This document shows, piece after piece, positions 11,002-21,039 of a DNA stretch of 64,000 nt. The DNA comes from Trichomonas vaginalis G3 (Eukaryota > Parabasalia > Trichomonadida > Trichomonadidae). A program made the position numbers and the translations under genes. How positions within the stretch are numbered: position 1 is the stretch's first letter; each line of letters opens with the position of its first letter. The notes below the pieces were generated by a model. It ran no database searches. It worked only from the letters and a program-made list of their open reading frames with translations, and had not been told where the DNA came from. The stretch is from assembly GCF_026262505.1 (NCBI RefSeq), contig NC_067206.1:32689896-32753895 (forward strand), in the 5' to 3' direction.

Positions 11002-13152
11002 CTAATTCTTTTCTCTGCCTGTGAATAATTGAACGATATCACGAGGCATTGCGTGAGAAACTGGTCTTCTGATGCTATTTGGAGCTTTAGGAAGTCTTGA
11101 TTTAGACTTAGCAGTTGAAGCGCGTTTAGGAGTTTCCGCTTCTTTCTCTGATCCAGTACTAGAATTTTCGTCATCTTCATCTCTTGGCGAAGAAACGATC
11201 ATTCCTGCAAGATGTGTCCTTGGCCTTCCGCAAAGTAAGCATTTGTACTTGCTGCTTGTTCCAGCAGTGTCTTTAACCTCTTGGAGAGTTGTTGAGAAGC
11301 GATTTAAGACTTCTTCAAGTTCTTCGCGGGTTATCCAGTTCTGGAAGTTCATCTGGAAATTATCAACTCTATCTTTAAGCTCTCCAATCAATACTCTGAA
11401 CTTATTAAATATTCTTTCGACAAAATCTCGGTCAATCTTAGTTTCTATCATTGCTTGGACTTTGTGGATTGGTTTAATTCCTTCTTCGATCTGTTCGGCC
11501 ACTGTTTTCTTCACTCTGTCGATAAATCCAGTCAAAGTATTTCTAATTGCAGCATCTACGCGTTCTTGGATCTCATCTTGAGATATTGATGGTTGTGCTT
11601 GTGCATTCTGTAAAGCAGCAAGCAATTCAGCGCTTTTTCTGTCAGATTTGTGAATAATTTTAATTTGGGTTGTTTCTTTGCTTTGTTTTGGTATATCTAT
11701 GGTATGTGGAGCGAATTGAACAGGTTTATCTTCATCAGAGATCTCCAATTTCGGACTTGTCCTTTCAATATCGATGACTTTGTGATTTGTCGAAGTTGAG
11801 AACGTTTTTTCTCTGAAACTTGTTGCATTTCCGCTCTTTATCGAGTTGTCCATTTGAACATCCGCTTCTGTTGGCTCTGGAGGCGTTTGTGGTTGAGATG
11901 GAGGATCTTTCGCCAGCATTTCGTAAAGAGCTGAATGAACAGGTGCGTGTTTGGTTTCAAGAGAAGTTACACGTTCATTTAGGGTCTGTATCTTTGTTTT
12001 ATAAGGATCAAATAATTTATTAAACGCAGGATCTTTAGAAATCATCTCAGGAACTCTTCCAAGTTGGGCTTGGATCTGATCCAATGTTTGTGAGTACTCT
12101 AAATTCTTCATACCGATCTGTGCAACAAATTGATTGTATTTGTTCTCAAATTGATTGAATCTGTCGACCAATCCATCAGCAACTAGTCTGATACTTGATA
12201 CTGTATCATTTTGTCTGCGAACAACTCTTTCTATTTCAGAGTTATCGCCGCCAATTACAATTGGAGTTTGCATTCCAGGTTGTAGAGGTTCTTTCTTAGG
12301 TGTTGACATTGCAGATATCGAGAAAATACTCATAGAAGGTGTAGTAATGAAACTTCTGTTAGTACTGTCGATTCTTAATTTTATTGGAGTATTTGGTTCA
12401 GGATTTGTAGCTGCGGATGTTTGAGTAGGCTTAGGTTCTTCTACTAGTCTTGGTGTTGGAACTCCTGAATGATTTTCTATGTATTTGGAATGAGATTTAA
12501 TAATATCGTTTAATTGGGGAATATTTCCTTCTAAATTGTTTAATCTGATGTTGTGATCCATGATATCTTCTGAGTAGTTCGATACGCTTTCAATTTGACG
12601 CCTCACAGAGTCCTGAGAAGGAAGATTACTTGTAAGACTTTCGAGATTATCAATTTTGATCTGAAGTTGAGATATTTGATGATTGATTCTTGCACTATCG
12701 TCATTTCCAACTTGTCTTTCGATGATTTTTGTAGGCTGCTGTGGTTTTTCTTGTTCTTTCGGTTGTTGCTGTTGTTGTTGATTTATTAAGTCTTCTAGTT
12801 CAGTTGAAAGGTATCTCCTGACGTCGACAAGTGTAGAACTGTTGGATTCTTCTGTCCAATCTCTTAATTGTTTCATATTTTCGTTTAATTGTTTTGATTC
12901 ATCATCAACTTTTTTATTTATGTCTTCCATGAACTTAGATTGCTCTTTAAGGCAATTTGATATCTGTTCTGATAAATATTCTGTTGCTGTTTTTGTTGCA
13001 TAAGTCTCTAATCTGTCGTTAATGTTATTTATCGTTTCTTGTTGCTTTTCTATCATATTTAAAAGCTCACTAACGACAGTTTGGATATTGTCTTTATTAA
13101 ACTTATAATCAATAAGGTCCCCTTCAGCGATAATTCGCTGAAAAAGACTCAT
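11002..13152 (-). CDS. coiled-coil protein, DUF4795/QRICH2-like C terminus
   Basis: 716 codons from ATG. Long heptad-rich coiled coils fill residues 20-230 and about 330-410, with Gln- and Pro-rich linkers. The region around 520-640 (VQAMIETKIDRDFVERIFNK, then WITREELEEVL) ends in YKCLLCGRPR. This layout of a helical block followed by a single CxxCxRP motif matches the DUF4795 family. That family includes QRICH2, a protein of the flagellar central apparatus. The tail (about 650-716) is basic and Ser-rich. A flagellar or axonemal scaffold role is plausible in a flagellate, but the match is by eye. Confidence 0.5.
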   Translation of the reverse strand: MSLFQRIIAEGDLIDYKFNKDNIQTVVSELLNMIEKQQETINNINDRLETYATKTATEYLSEQISNCLKEQSKFMEDINKKVDDESKQLNENMKQLRDWTEESNSSTLVDVRRYLSTELEDLINQQQQQQPKEQEKPQQPTKIIERQVGNDDSARINHQISQLQIKIDNLESLTSNLPSQDSVRRQIESVSNYSEDIMDHNIRLNNLEGNIPQLNDIIKSHSKYIENHSGVPTPRLVEEPKPTQTSAATNPEPNTPIKLRIDSTNRSFITTPSMSIFSISAMSTPKKEPLQPGMQTPIVIGGDNSEIERVVRRQNDTVSSIRLVADGLVDRFNQFENKYNQFVAQIGMKNLEYSQTLDQIQAQLGRVPEMISKDPAFNKLFDPYKTKIQTLNERVTSLETKHAPVHSALYEMLAKDPPSQPQTPPEPTEADVQMDNSIKSGNATSFREKTFSTSTNHKVIDIERTSPKLEISDEDKPVQFAPHTIDIPKQSKETTQIKIIHKSDRKSAELLAALQNAQAQPSISQDEIQERVDAAIRNTLTGFIDRVKKTVAEQIEEGIKPIHKVQAMIETKIDRDFVERIFNKFRVLIGELKDRVDNFQMNFQNWITREELEEVLNRFSTTLQEVKDTAGTSSKYKCLLCGRPRTHLAGMIVSSPRDEDDENSSTGSEKEAETPKRASTAKSKSRLPKAPNSIRRPVSHAMPRDIVQLFTGREKN

Positions 13153-14176
13153 TTGATTTATTACCTAAAATTTTAACGAACAAATTTGTAATTATGGAGA
13201 AAGATATTTCAGAATTGCAGCCCTAATGTATAGATAATAAAGGACGCAACATTTCCAAATAAGAAGTCGATTCAAAGGTAGTCCAGATCAATTTTCTTGC
13301 CCAGTTTTCAATTTTGCTAATGTATATATATACTTACCACCTGCTATAAAACTAATAAACATAGAATCGCAGAAATTTATCCCGGCATTTTAGAGATATT
13401 AATATCAAAAATTTGAGAAAAGATTTAAATGTTCATGAGTCTAACGCGGGATACTATATGAAAAGCTATGTATTTTATTATGTTTATGAAGTTTATATCG
13501 CAAACTTCTTTTGTAACATCTTGATTGTTAAGATATGAACAAAATTACATATAATTTTCTGTTTTATAAGGTTTTTGAGACAATAAAAATGTTTAACTTA
13601 TATGGTAGATAGTTAGGATCACATCCGTTGAGCTAATGAACGAAATAATTTTTCCCAAAAAAAATTCTAAAAATATCTTTATCAAGGTAAAAAATACAAA
13701 TTTAATTGAGAAAAATGAAAAATAGAAAAATTTTGGAAAAATAGATGCGCATTATAATTGATAGTGATGCAAAATGAATCATACTTTCAACATAAATATT
13801 GCAATAATTCTAAAGATTTTATAATTTAAAAATTTAAACTTGTTGTAAAGGTTTTATTATTAAGTTTTACTTAATTTCAACAAGTTAATATTGGTTATTA
13901 TCTAATTCTTTGATGCATAGCATTTGATTGTGTGCTGTAATATGAAGCCTGAGTTTTCTCTTATTATCCTTTAAATTAATGAGACAAGCCATAGTTTTTA
14001 TCTCTTGCATCGATATCTACATCATTTAAAAGAGGAAAATCAACAAATTATATATCAATTCTTAGATAAGCATAATGAATAGTAGCTCAACCTTCTTCAT
14101 CATTCGATTTTATATCTGCATCTAATGATAGAAGAAATATTATATAATGCATACTTAAAACATTCTTGCTTTTATT
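13153..14176. other. AT-rich intergenic region
   Basis: About 1 kb without a supportable gene or repeat. The first bases (TTGATTTATT on the plus strand) give AATCAAATG at the start of the minus-strand gene. Confidence 0.5.
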
Positions 14177-15150
14177 TTATAGAAGAATAAATACAGAAAA
14201 AGAAGAGATTGAGAAATGTAGAGATATGTAGTCACGACACACAACAGTATATCTATAATTTGAGATTGAAATCTCCATATAATCATCAAAAATATGTACT
14301 ACGAATTGGTTATGACTGAGGGGCTTGAAAGATGAAGATGAAATATTGACAACGCATTTAGGATAAATAATAGTGTTAATGTTTGTGTTGAGGCTAAGAG
14401 TTTTGTCTGTGTATTCATAGATTTGGCTGCTATTAGTCGTAGAGATTACAACTGTTCTGTTTCCTTTATAATATGTAGCATACAAACTTGAATTAATATA
14501 TATTGTGTCATTTACATTAATTGGCGATTGATCAAAACCATTATGGAATTTGATAGATATATTTGAGCTGTTATCTTGATAAACTATCAAATTCTTAATG
14601 GACTTTGGTCTATATAGAATTGAATTAGCTATTTTAACTGTTTGTGGAAATATCAACTGTTCTATTTTTTGCAGGCAATCGGTGGAGCTGTAAACTATTT
14701 CTTTGACGCCATATGGGACTGTGAATACCTTTGCATCGTAATTAGGTGGTATATTCACTAATTTCGTCATATCTTTTGAGTACAAAACTCCATCAAGCAC
14801 GGCAAAATTTGGTTGATTCTCATCAATTGTGAATTCTTCAAATAAATAGTTATATTCTAGGGGTCCATTTACATCATATATCTTAAAATTGAAAGGAATG
14901 TGCAATGTTCTTATCTTTGAATCTTTAATTATATTATTTCAAACATTTCAACAGTGTCCGGGAAAAGGATTGTCTCCAAACTAGTGTATCCCGAAAACGC
15001 TCCACTTCTAATGATTTTAACAGGACCTTGGATTTCAATATGAATAGCATCTGTTCTATGTTGGGATTGGTAACTAGCAATAGGTGTCCCATCTGAAATA
15101 ATTGTGAGTGTCTTAGATGTTTCATCCCATTGATAATTCGTGTTAGACAA
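14177..15150 (-). pseudogene. BspA-like leucine-rich-repeat surface protein, frameshifted
   Basis: The first part (ATG at 15,150) encodes IRSGAFSGYTSLETILFPDTVE, a typical TpLRR/LRR_5 repeat of BspA-like proteins, which are greatly expanded in trichomonads and linked to the cell surface. The second part (14,177-14,905) continues the style with LHIPFNFKIYD, FAVLDGVLYSKDMTKLV and a hydrophobic end (SISSFSVFILL). The two parts lie in different frames and meet near 14,906-14,930, so one small indel separates them. With only about 315 codons it is short for the family. I call it a decayed host gene. Confidence 0.65.
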
Positions 15151-15298
15151 TTTAAATTAGGATTCTAAAAAATGAAGCTTATAAGTGAGATTTTATAGAT
15201 AATTTTAAATTTACACAAAAATTTGAGCCTATTTTGCTCATAATACTAATTTTTACATTCTGGGCGTTTTTTTGATTGATAACGGCTTTCAAAAAAAG

Positions 15299-18253
15299 AT
15301 GAAATCTAAGCAGAAACTTCCATCTTTCCACGGTACATGGACAATACATGAGTGGAAGAGTGATATGCCAGTAGAACCATTAGTTATTGCTAATGGAAAT
15401 TTTGGCGAAATTAGTTTATCAATTAGAAAAACAACAAATCCTAAAGCATTTTTCAATATAGTTATATCAGGCAATCATCTTTCATCTGATGGTTTGCAAG
15501 CGATTCTTGAATGCGCAATAACTTCACCTTCTGCAACAGAAATCCGCAAATCTCGTCAAATTCAAATCTCATCGTTCTGTTCATCAGATACATTATATTT
15601 TGGCATGCATATGGATGCACTTAATACTTATTTAACATCTACAGGCAGTTTTGATATCCAATATTTATTCAAAGTGATTTCATTAGATCCTGCAACAGTT
15701 TCAACAACATTTTCAACAAACCCACTTGATGTTGACTACATCAACAAGTACGGACCAAATCCAGTCCCAGTTCTTTCTCCAGTTCGTCCACAAACAGATT
15801 TTCCTGTTGCTTCTCCGCGCAGATTCCTTCTTGAAGCTGATGATCTTGGAAAGCTCGATAATGGTGTTGGATCCGTCACATCCATCGAAGAATCTTCATA
15901 TCTTCCTGCAATTTTAGAATTAATTTACAATATTCCAATGATAAGATCAATGTTTCTTACATTACGTGAAATTTCTCAATCATTTAAGTTCATTGAAGAG
16001 ATCAAAAAGACATTTGCAGTTCTACAATCAAGTCCAAAATATTCTATTTGCGATGGAGTCCTTAATTCATTACCATGGCCACTGAAAGGTCATTCTCCAA
16101 TTGATTTATTCGCAGAAATAATGTTTGGACTTACTGGTGTCCTTGGAAACTCCGTTTTTTCCAAGATTATTCCAACATTTATTTTAAACAACAGAGAAGC
16201 AAAGACCATTGAACAAGCCATCGAACTTACATCACCACCTGATGTATATCCAGACGTTTTACCAATGTGGCCGCACAAACAAAGGTCGAAAATTCCGTTT
16301 GAGTTCAAAGAAAGGATCAAAATCGGACCAGAACTCGATTATGTCCTCCACGAAGTCTTGATAGAAGACGGTGGCCGTCATATTTTGTTTGTTCAACCAA
16401 AGATTGAAGGAGATTGGGTCAGAATTGACGGAATTACGGCAAGTATTGTATCAAAACAAGAAGTATATGATGCAAACTTCAAGAAGAAACTCATTTGTCT
16501 CGTTTATACCAAGTTAAACGGACAATTTGGAATATTCGATACATCAAACATCATTGTTGACAAGAATTTCGCTGACAGTGCCATCCAAGAGCAACAAACA
16601 TTATTACAGAACCATTGCCAGCTCTCAGAACAGAAGAGAACCACCGAATTTGCCTTCTTTACAGAAGAAACACTTAGATTCTTGGCCAGATCATCAAAAC
16701 CAGGTTTCCAAGCGATAGAAACTATCGGAAAAGTCCTTTTAGATCCATATTCATCAACAGATCAGATCTACTTCGATGTTGCCGAAGCAGCAGGTGTTTC
16801 TGTTGAAACAATTCGTTTGTTTGTTATAACTAATGATGAAGATTTAGTTTTCGTTCCAATGACGAAAGAAGCAGATTTCAGTGGTGTTCCAACGAGAAAG
16901 ATCTTCATTCAAACACGTAAAAGCATTGATTGCCTTAGTATTCCTGACGACCATTACACATTATTCGTCAAATACTATGATCCAACAATGGATCAACCAT
17001 TTGTTTATTTGGGATCCGTTGTTTGTTCTCCGACAACTCCTATTTCTTCTGTTACACAAAATGTTGTTGTCGGATTAGCTTTCAAGCCTGAAACAGTTTT
17101 AATTGCTTACAATGAAAAGACAGGAGATCCTTTGAAGATGACTGCAGTCATTGGAGCTCAAAACTTTGGAAAAATTGAAACAATTGTTTTCCAAGCAGAT
17201 ACAGTTCTTAACTCAACGATGCCGAAGCTTTCTGCACAAAGATTCAAATTGTTTGATTGCAGAAATGATATTCCAAGGCCTGCAAAGTCTTCTTCTGTTC
17301 CTGTGAACCCATTGAGATTGATAGGAGATGTTCCTGTTGTTCAAACATACAAGGAATACATGAACGAGTTGAAAGAGAACTACGATGTTCTTGCTTTCGA
17401 TTACAATGATTACAGATTGTCTCCTATTTTGTTCTCAATGCCAAAGACAATTCATTTCTCACAGTTAGAAAGAGCAATTGTCAAAATTACAAAATTAAGA
17501 TACAACAAAGCAAGAGATGTAATGTTGTTCTTCGCAAGTGATCATCAGGGTGGAGATATTCCTTGCCAAATACCTTTGCCACTTTCTTCACCTCTTAAAG
17601 AAGAAATGCTCAATAAAAAGAAGAAAATCCTGTTTTACCATCTCGCAAAAGATCCTGAAATGGATCTAAGAAAATGTAAAACTGTTCATGTCAAAATTGC
17701 AAGAGATGGTGTCAATATTTCAGATCAATTTTCTTACTTCATTGATCCTGACACGACACTTGCAACAGTCTTACAACTCCTCACGGATACAGGTGTTCAA
17801 TTGCCTAAGTCAAGCTTGAGATGTCTCGCTGAAACAGCTGGAACTTTGACGCATGCTTATCAGACACAAAATGACAAATTAATCATGACTCCACACACAT
17901 CATTAAGAATTGATGTAACTCCTGCAAACCAACAATCCATGATGTTGATGCAAGTTAACTTCGCTAGATTGGATAGTAAGAGTTACATACACACAGAAGG
18001 AACTCCTTTCTACGTTCCAATCGCTGAGAAAGAAACTGTTTCTGATATAAGAAATAAGATTTCGCAGATGGCAAAAATTTCGCAGAATTCGATGGATAAA
18101 ATGAAGATCGCGTTTTCAAGTCCGAAAGTTAGAATATCAAGCCAAGATTACATTGAAAACAATGTTGTTATATCGAATTTCTTAGAAACTTATGGATTAG
18201 AACCAGAATCTGTTGCTATCATGTTGATCAAACCAAAACCATACACTAAGTAA
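15299..18253 (+). CDS. USP7-like protein, predicted inactive deubiquitinase
   Basis: 984 codons. The start is ATG 15,299 (MKSKQKLPSF), preceded by CTTTCAAAAAAAG; an earlier in-frame TTG is not needed. Residues 8-130 fit a MATH-like domain (HGTWTIHEWKSD). Residues about 190-430 align with the USP catalytic fold. The Cys box, which in USP7 reads GATCYMNSLLQ, here reads ESSYLPAILEL, with Ser200 at the catalytic Cys position. The His box DGGRHILFVQPKIEGDW keeps His361, and Asp377 follows in RIDGITAS. Residues about 560-980 match the tandem ubiquitin-like C-terminal domains of USP7, for example FDYNDYRLSPILFSMPKTIH. It probably binds ubiquitin or partners rather than cleaving. Confidence 0.7.
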   Translation: MKSKQKLPSFHGTWTIHEWKSDMPVEPLVIANGNFGEISLSIRKTTNPKAFFNIVISGNHLSSDGLQAILECAITSPSATEIRKSRQIQISSFCSSDTLYFGMHMDALNTYLTSTGSFDIQYLFKVISLDPATVSTTFSTNPLDVDYINKYGPNPVPVLSPVRPQTDFPVASPRRFLLEADDLGKLDNGVGSVTSIEESSYLPAILELIYNIPMIRSMFLTLREISQSFKFIEEIKKTFAVLQSSPKYSICDGVLNSLPWPLKGHSPIDLFAEIMFGLTGVLGNSVFSKIIPTFILNNREAKTIEQAIELTSPPDVYPDVLPMWPHKQRSKIPFEFKERIKIGPELDYVLHEVLIEDGGRHILFVQPKIEGDWVRIDGITASIVSKQEVYDANFKKKLICLVYTKLNGQFGIFDTSNIIVDKNFADSAIQEQQTLLQNHCQLSEQKRTTEFAFFTEETLRFLARSSKPGFQAIETIGKVLLDPYSSTDQIYFDVAEAAGVSVETIRLFVITNDEDLVFVPMTKEADFSGVPTRKIFIQTRKSIDCLSIPDDHYTLFVKYYDPTMDQPFVYLGSVVCSPTTPISSVTQNVVVGLAFKPETVLIAYNEKTGDPLKMTAVIGAQNFGKIETIVFQADTVLNSTMPKLSAQRFKLFDCRNDIPRPAKSSSVPVNPLRLIGDVPVVQTYKEYMNELKENYDVLAFDYNDYRLSPILFSMPKTIHFSQLERAIVKITKLRYNKARDVMLFFASDHQGGDIPCQIPLPLSSPLKEEMLNKKKKILFYHLAKDPEMDLRKCKTVHVKIARDGVNISDQFSYFIDPDTTLATVLQLLTDTGVQLPKSSLRCLAETAGTLTHAYQTQNDKLIMTPHTSLRIDVTPANQQSMMLMQVNFARLDSKSYIHTEGTPFYVPIAEKETVSDIRNKISQMAKISQNSMDKMKIAFSSPKVRISSQDYIENNVVISNFLETYGLEPESVAIMLIKPKPYTK

Positions 18254-18658
18254 ATATTTTTTTTATTGAAAATGTAATTCAATTTATTTTTGTTGTTAAT
18301 TTTAACTTGAAATCATATTCCTCACGTGTGAATCTTTCAATTCCATCATATTTTTAGATACAGAAGCGAAGTATATGATTTCAAGATTATAACTATAAAA
18401 TCAAATTGAGAAATACATAAAGGAAATATATACCTAAGCTTATAGTAATGTAATGAAAGAACATTCATTATATGATAATAACAAACAAAAATATAAATAA
18501 TATTCTTGGATTCCATATATCACCATATTTATTTTTTTTTTGAATGATTTACATTGGTCGGGTGTTTAATTTTGAATCAAAAATTTTTGTCATTTTAATA
18601 TTTAATGTATAGTTGCGTTAAATGAATAGTAATGTGCTTTTTTATTCGTTGACAAATT

Positions 18659-19204
18659 TTGGGATTACAGTTCTCAGAAATATTCAAGAGATGGTTCTCT
18701 AACAGAGAGACAAGGATCTTAATGCTTGGTTTGGATGCAGCAGGAAAGACAACAGTTTTATATAAATTAAAACTTGGTGAACACGTCACAACAATTCCAA
18801 CAATTGGTTTCAATGTTGAAACAATCGAATTCAAGAGTTTCAACATGAACATTTGGGATGTTGGAGGCCAAGATAGGATCAGAGCACTTTGGAGACATTA
18901 TTTCCACAACACTAATGGTCTCATTTTCGTTGTTGATTCAAACGACTTCGGAAGAATTGATGAAGCAAGAGATGAACTTCATAAGCTTCTCGAAGAAGAT
19001 GAGCTGAGAGATGCGATCCTCTTGGTTTATGCAAACAAACAAGACTTGCCAAATGCTGTTAAACCTCAAGAGCTTGGAAACAGACTTCGCTTGAATACCA
19101 TCACAAACAGGCCATGGCAAGTTCAAGGTTGCTGTGCAACAACAGGTGATGGACTCTATGAAGGTCTTGATTGGCTTGGCGAGCAAATTAAACAACATTT
19201 CTAA
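18659..19204 (+). CDS. Arf-family small GTPase, start codon TTG
   Basis: 181 codons, the usual Arf length. Visible motifs are the P loop GLDAAGKT (24-31), switch-2 DVGGQ (67-71), NKQD (126-129) and CCATTG (158-163). Arf proteins recruit coats to Golgi membranes and are N-myristoylated on Gly2. Here [11 protein letters not shown] follows immediately, so Gly2 is present, but the codon before it is TTG (18,659-18,661) instead of ATG. The next in-frame ATG (18,722) would remove the myristoylated amphipathic helix. No upstream exon or GTATGT-type splice site is visible. It could be a non-AUG start, a sequence error or an early pseudogene. Confidence 0.9.
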   Translation: MGLQFSEIFKRWFSNRETRILMLGLDAAGKTTVLYKLKLGEHVTTIPTIGFNVETIEFKSFNMNIWDVGGQDRIRALWRHYFHNTNGLIFVVDSNDFGRIDEARDELHKLLEEDELRDAILLVYANKQDLPNAVKPQELGNRLRLNTITNRPWQVQGCCATTGDGLYEGLDWLGEQIKQHF

Positions 19205-19242
19205 GATTAAACAGTATTAATACCTCAACGGTCAAAAATATA

Positions 19243-19845
19243 TTTATTGAGTGAGTAGGCTCGATGAATGCCTACTCATTGCAAATATACGTTATTTTTT
19301 TTTCATATGAGAAAATAGTTTTCCATTTTTATGATACCATATACTCTATTTCATCATAACTAGTCTATTTTTCTTATTAAAACCTAATTTTTCCGTGTGA
19401 TTCGGAATCTCCGCATTCAAAAAATGCGTTTTCCGCTTTCAGAACGTGAAAACATGCACTATATGATGAGATAAAGAAGATTCTTTCTTCCCAAAATTCC
19501 AAAAAAAAATCGTTTTTCTTTTTTTCTCCGCGAAAAATGTGCTCTTTGATTTCGAAATTTTCGAAATGCGATTTTTTTGGAAATTTTTGTGAAATTTTAA
19601 TACGGTATATATGATTAATTTTAGACATTCTTTTATGCTGTTGACTTAATTTTAAGTTTTGAAGAAATTTGAATATTTATCGAAATTAGAAATCCAAGAA
19701 AATCTCTTGTATTCTTTGGAAATAGATAATTTATTGTGTACCAAAGCATATGGTATCATAAAAATGGAAAACTATTTTCTCATATGAAAAAAATAACGTA
19801 TATTTGCAATGAGTAGGCATTCATCGAGCCTACTCACTCAATAAA
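19243..19845. mobile_element. foldback MITE with about 100-bp terminal inverted repeats
   Basis: The left arm 19,243-19,342 and right arm 19,748-19,845 are almost perfect inverted copies, starting TTTATTGAGTGAGTAGGC. Each arm itself starts with a small hairpin, GAGTAGGC-N9-GCCTACTC. The 400-bp interior is AT-rich and has no convincing gene. No clear target duplication is seen. It begins only 39 bases after the Arf stop codon. Confidence 0.8.
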
Positions 19846-19855
19846 CTTTTTATTC

Positions 19856-20481
19856 GTTCTCTGGCCGACAAAGAGCCAGAGAACCACATCTGCATTAACT
19901 TATGCTGAAGTTATCTGGATTTCCTCTCTCATTTAAGAGACATCCAGATAACTTCAGCATAAACGAATTACAGACATATTCTCTCGCTCTTTGCTGACAG
20001 AGTACAACAACTACATTACACTAGGACAAAGTTTTTCTGAAGTCTCTCATCAAATGAGAGACTTCAGAAAAACTATGTCCTAGTCGAATAAATTTACATT
20101 CTCTGACACACAAATTATTAGAGATCACAAGTATACTATCTTAAGGCAGAGTTCTTCCGAGGCCTCTCATCAAATGAGAGACTTCGGAAAAACTCTGCCT
20201 TATTAGATCAACTACATAATCCCTGGCTCTTTGAAAACGAGGGAACAGTAATTAAGTAGTTTAAGGCAAGGTTCTTCCGAGATCTTTCGATGGAATGAGA
20301 GATCTCGGAAGAACCTTGCCCTGCTCGAGTAATTACAGAATCCTTAGTCCTTTGGGGACCAGAAGGCGGTAGTACAAATGCATGAGGGCAATAACGGATA
20401 ACTAATATCCTTAGAAGCGCAATACCTACACAGCCTAGCTACTATATCCTAGCAGCTAGACTGCACAGGTATTGCGCTTCT
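19856..20481. repeat. 120-bp-period tandem array of long hairpins (five units)
   Basis: Units begin near 19,858, 19,979, 20,099, 20,219 and 20,339, an almost exact 120-bp period. Each has a short hairpin (for example 19,856-19,865 with 19,875-19,884) followed by a long one. The long stems are 19,900-19,920/19,942-19,962; 20,021-20,050/20,054-20,083 (30 bp, one mismatch, loop CAA); 20,142-20,170/20,174-20,202; 20,265-20,285/20,300-20,320; and 20,413-20,427/20,467-20,481. Stem sequences differ between units while staying self-complementary. No coding frame explains the array. Confidence 0.85.
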
Positions 20482-20640
20482 GGCTTGCGGAACTCTCATG
20501 GAAGACCGATTGGAGATCTCCCGCCGAAATCACTTGCTGATGTGGATGGAGCAGCACTAAGATTGGCCAGATCAAAGGCTGCGTAGCATCACAGCAAGTG
20601 GATAGCCGGCGGCGACACCAGCTGTGGTCCACTATGAGAT
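20482..20640. other. GC-rich, apparently structured segment (possible ncRNA)
   Basis: This segment is far richer in G+C than its surroundings. It contains nested complementary parts: CCGCCG with CGGCGG, CACTTGCTGATG with CATCACAGCAAGTG, and GGAGATCTCC. CATGAG near 20,379 pairs with CTCATG near 20,496 and encloses the last hairpin of the array. I do not recognise a known RNA. Confidence 0.4.
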
Positions 20641-21033
20641 TATGACACTTTTGCGATTTGGCGCCAAACTTTTTTTTGGGGTCGTTGGCAAATAACTGGC
20701 AAATATGCCGCTTTACATATGTAAACTTTGTAAAGTTAAAATGTCATTTTTTTGTGATTTATCCCTGACTCATTTTTTTCTGTTTTCGAAGCGTGTTTTA
20801 AAAATTCACGATTTTCCGATTTTAAAAGTGGATTGATCAAAAGTTTTTATTGGCTAATATTTTGATATTAATTAAAATCTAATATCTGCGAATTTTATTG
20901 CAAATTAAATTGAGAGAAAAGTCATTATTTTTAAATTTTGATGATTGCAAATGCATTGGAATATAATATCAGATAATTTTAAAATAGAATAACCTTGCAA
21001 AACTTCAAATATACTAATTTTTTCAGAAAAGTC
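20641..21033. other. AT-rich flank of element 1
   Basis: No gene. Ends with the target duplication TTGTTA (21,034-21,039). Confidence 0.5.
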
Positions 21034-21039
21034 TTGTTA

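Noticed and set aside
19377-19628. 83-codon minus-strand frame inside the MITE
   Set aside because: Low-complexity Phe/Lys-rich composition inside a non-autonomous element.
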